From positions 1 to 24,091 of the forward strand of contig CAZKOB010000042.1 of the NCBI GenBank assembly GCA_964554265.1: a stretch of DNA of 24,091 nt, in the 5' to 3' direction. Position numbers and translations under genes: made by a program. Shown here piece after piece: positions 23,536 to 24,091 of this stretch (position 1 is the stretch's first letter; every line of letters starts with the position of its first letter). The notes beneath the pieces were generated by a model, which saw nothing but the letters and a program-made list of their open reading frames with translations, did not search any database and was not told where the DNA came from. The DNA is from RGIG8745 sp964554265. GTDB lineage: Bacteria > Bacteroidota > Bacteroidia > Bacteroidales > Bacteroidaceae.

Positions 23536-24091
23536 AAGAAAGAAGAAATTTTGCAATATCGCATTACAGGTTGACTCTATGTTGAACTCTACAATTCTAC
23601 GAAAATCATCTGTGTGAATGTTTTTTTGATATTTCAAGGCATACAATCAGATATTTTGTTATTTTTGTACCGACATTCTATGTCTCTATATTTTTGAAGG
23701 CAGAACCACCCCAGTGCAGAAGCCCGAAATAGTAAAGGCTCGACCACGCCGAAGTCGAAGCGAAAAGCAGAGGCAAATCGCAGAGACGGATGGGTGGGAG
23801 AAAGGGATGTCCATATATAGGAAGGCGTTTACATAGCGCTTTATCTTTGGCTTGTTAGAATCTCGCAAGTTCAAATCTTCGTCAAAAGATAAAGCAACGG
23901 TAGATAGCCTGGAATGTGATATTATTTTAGTCTCATCTTCTACAGTTCTGTTGTGAGCCTGTATTACATACTGGCGCATGACATATAGAGCCGTATTAAG
24001 GGATGTTGTATAATTATCATATTCGGCGTGGGTTTCTGGCGTTGCTCGTCTTGACGAAGAAGGGCAATGCGAGAGCCTTAACAAGCGGGAT
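23536..24091. other. Right edge of window, no defensible gene
   Basis: A minus-strand frame of 132 codons (23686-24084) exists. Its middle (SLNTALYVMRQYVIQAHNRT... and FDEDLNLRDSNKPKIKRYV) is protein-like, but its last third is Arg/Ser/Cys-rich as expected from reading the wrong strand, and it has no recognisable domain or promoter. It may be a decayed gene or an accidental frame. Nothing else is seen. Confidence 0.4.

Noticed and set aside
23686..24084. 132-codon minus-strand frame as a real gene
   Set aside because: No domain, weak composition in its last third and no promoter or neighbours to support it; mentioned only as an uncertain stretch.

Overview
The window looks like a chromosomal segment of a Bacteroidales bacterium (Bacteroides/Prevotella-type; genus not certain). 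The signs are AT-rich DNA, promoters of the Bacteroidetes type (TTG/TTTG about 20 bases before TAnnTTTG) with few Shine-Dalgarno sequences, a three-gene glycogen/alpha-glucan cluster typical of the order, and an UpxY/NusG-like antiterminator heading a long operon.

Left part, 1-7.7 kb (core genome). On the minus strand are prs (ribose-phosphate pyrophosphokinase) and a ThiE/TenI-family gene. Upstream of them lies a glucan operon transcribed in the order debranching enzyme (4782-6725), GT4 glycogen-synthase-like glycosyltransferase (3499-4764), GH57 amylase (2014-3393). A Crp/Fnr-type regulator is divergent (6970-7674), and a good promoter can be read on each side of the divergent gap.

Middle part, about 9.2-21.4 kb (accessory). 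This is one long minus-strand run that reads as a single operon. It starts with a promoter near 21.36 kb and a leader of about 0.5 kb. The genes in order of transcription are: UpxY-like antiterminator; membrane-anchored protein with tetratricopeptide-like repeats; a broken second upxY fragment; a protein with a glycine-rich membrane hairpin; a membrane-attached Hsp70-like ATPase; a HerA/FtsK-type ATPase; a MORN-repeat protein; a radical SAM/SPASM enzyme; a 79-residue peptide with an acidic leader and a duplicated Cys-rich core; an HExxH metallopeptidase-like protein; a small unknown protein; a polytopic membrane protein; and a 46-residue membrane peptide. The radical SAM enzyme, Cys-rich peptide and peptidase are almost contiguous (2-base gap, then 1-base overlap). 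Together they look like a ribosomally made, post-translationally modified peptide (RiPP) module. I do not recognise the complete combination with Hsp70, HerA-type ATPase and MORN genes as a described system; it is the main candidate for something new.

Flanks of the accessory block. Both sides carry non-coding repeats: a roughly 650-base element present in inverted orientation at 8.1-8.78 and 22.88-23.53 kb, a 44-base-period tandem repeat next to each copy, and several long perfect hairpins. Between the operon leader and the right repeats lies a degraded IS982-family insertion sequence (21.6-22.43 kb) with recognisable terminal inverted repeats. The last 0.5 kb has no gene I can defend. I see no tRNA, rRNA, CRISPR array, integrase or clear att site.
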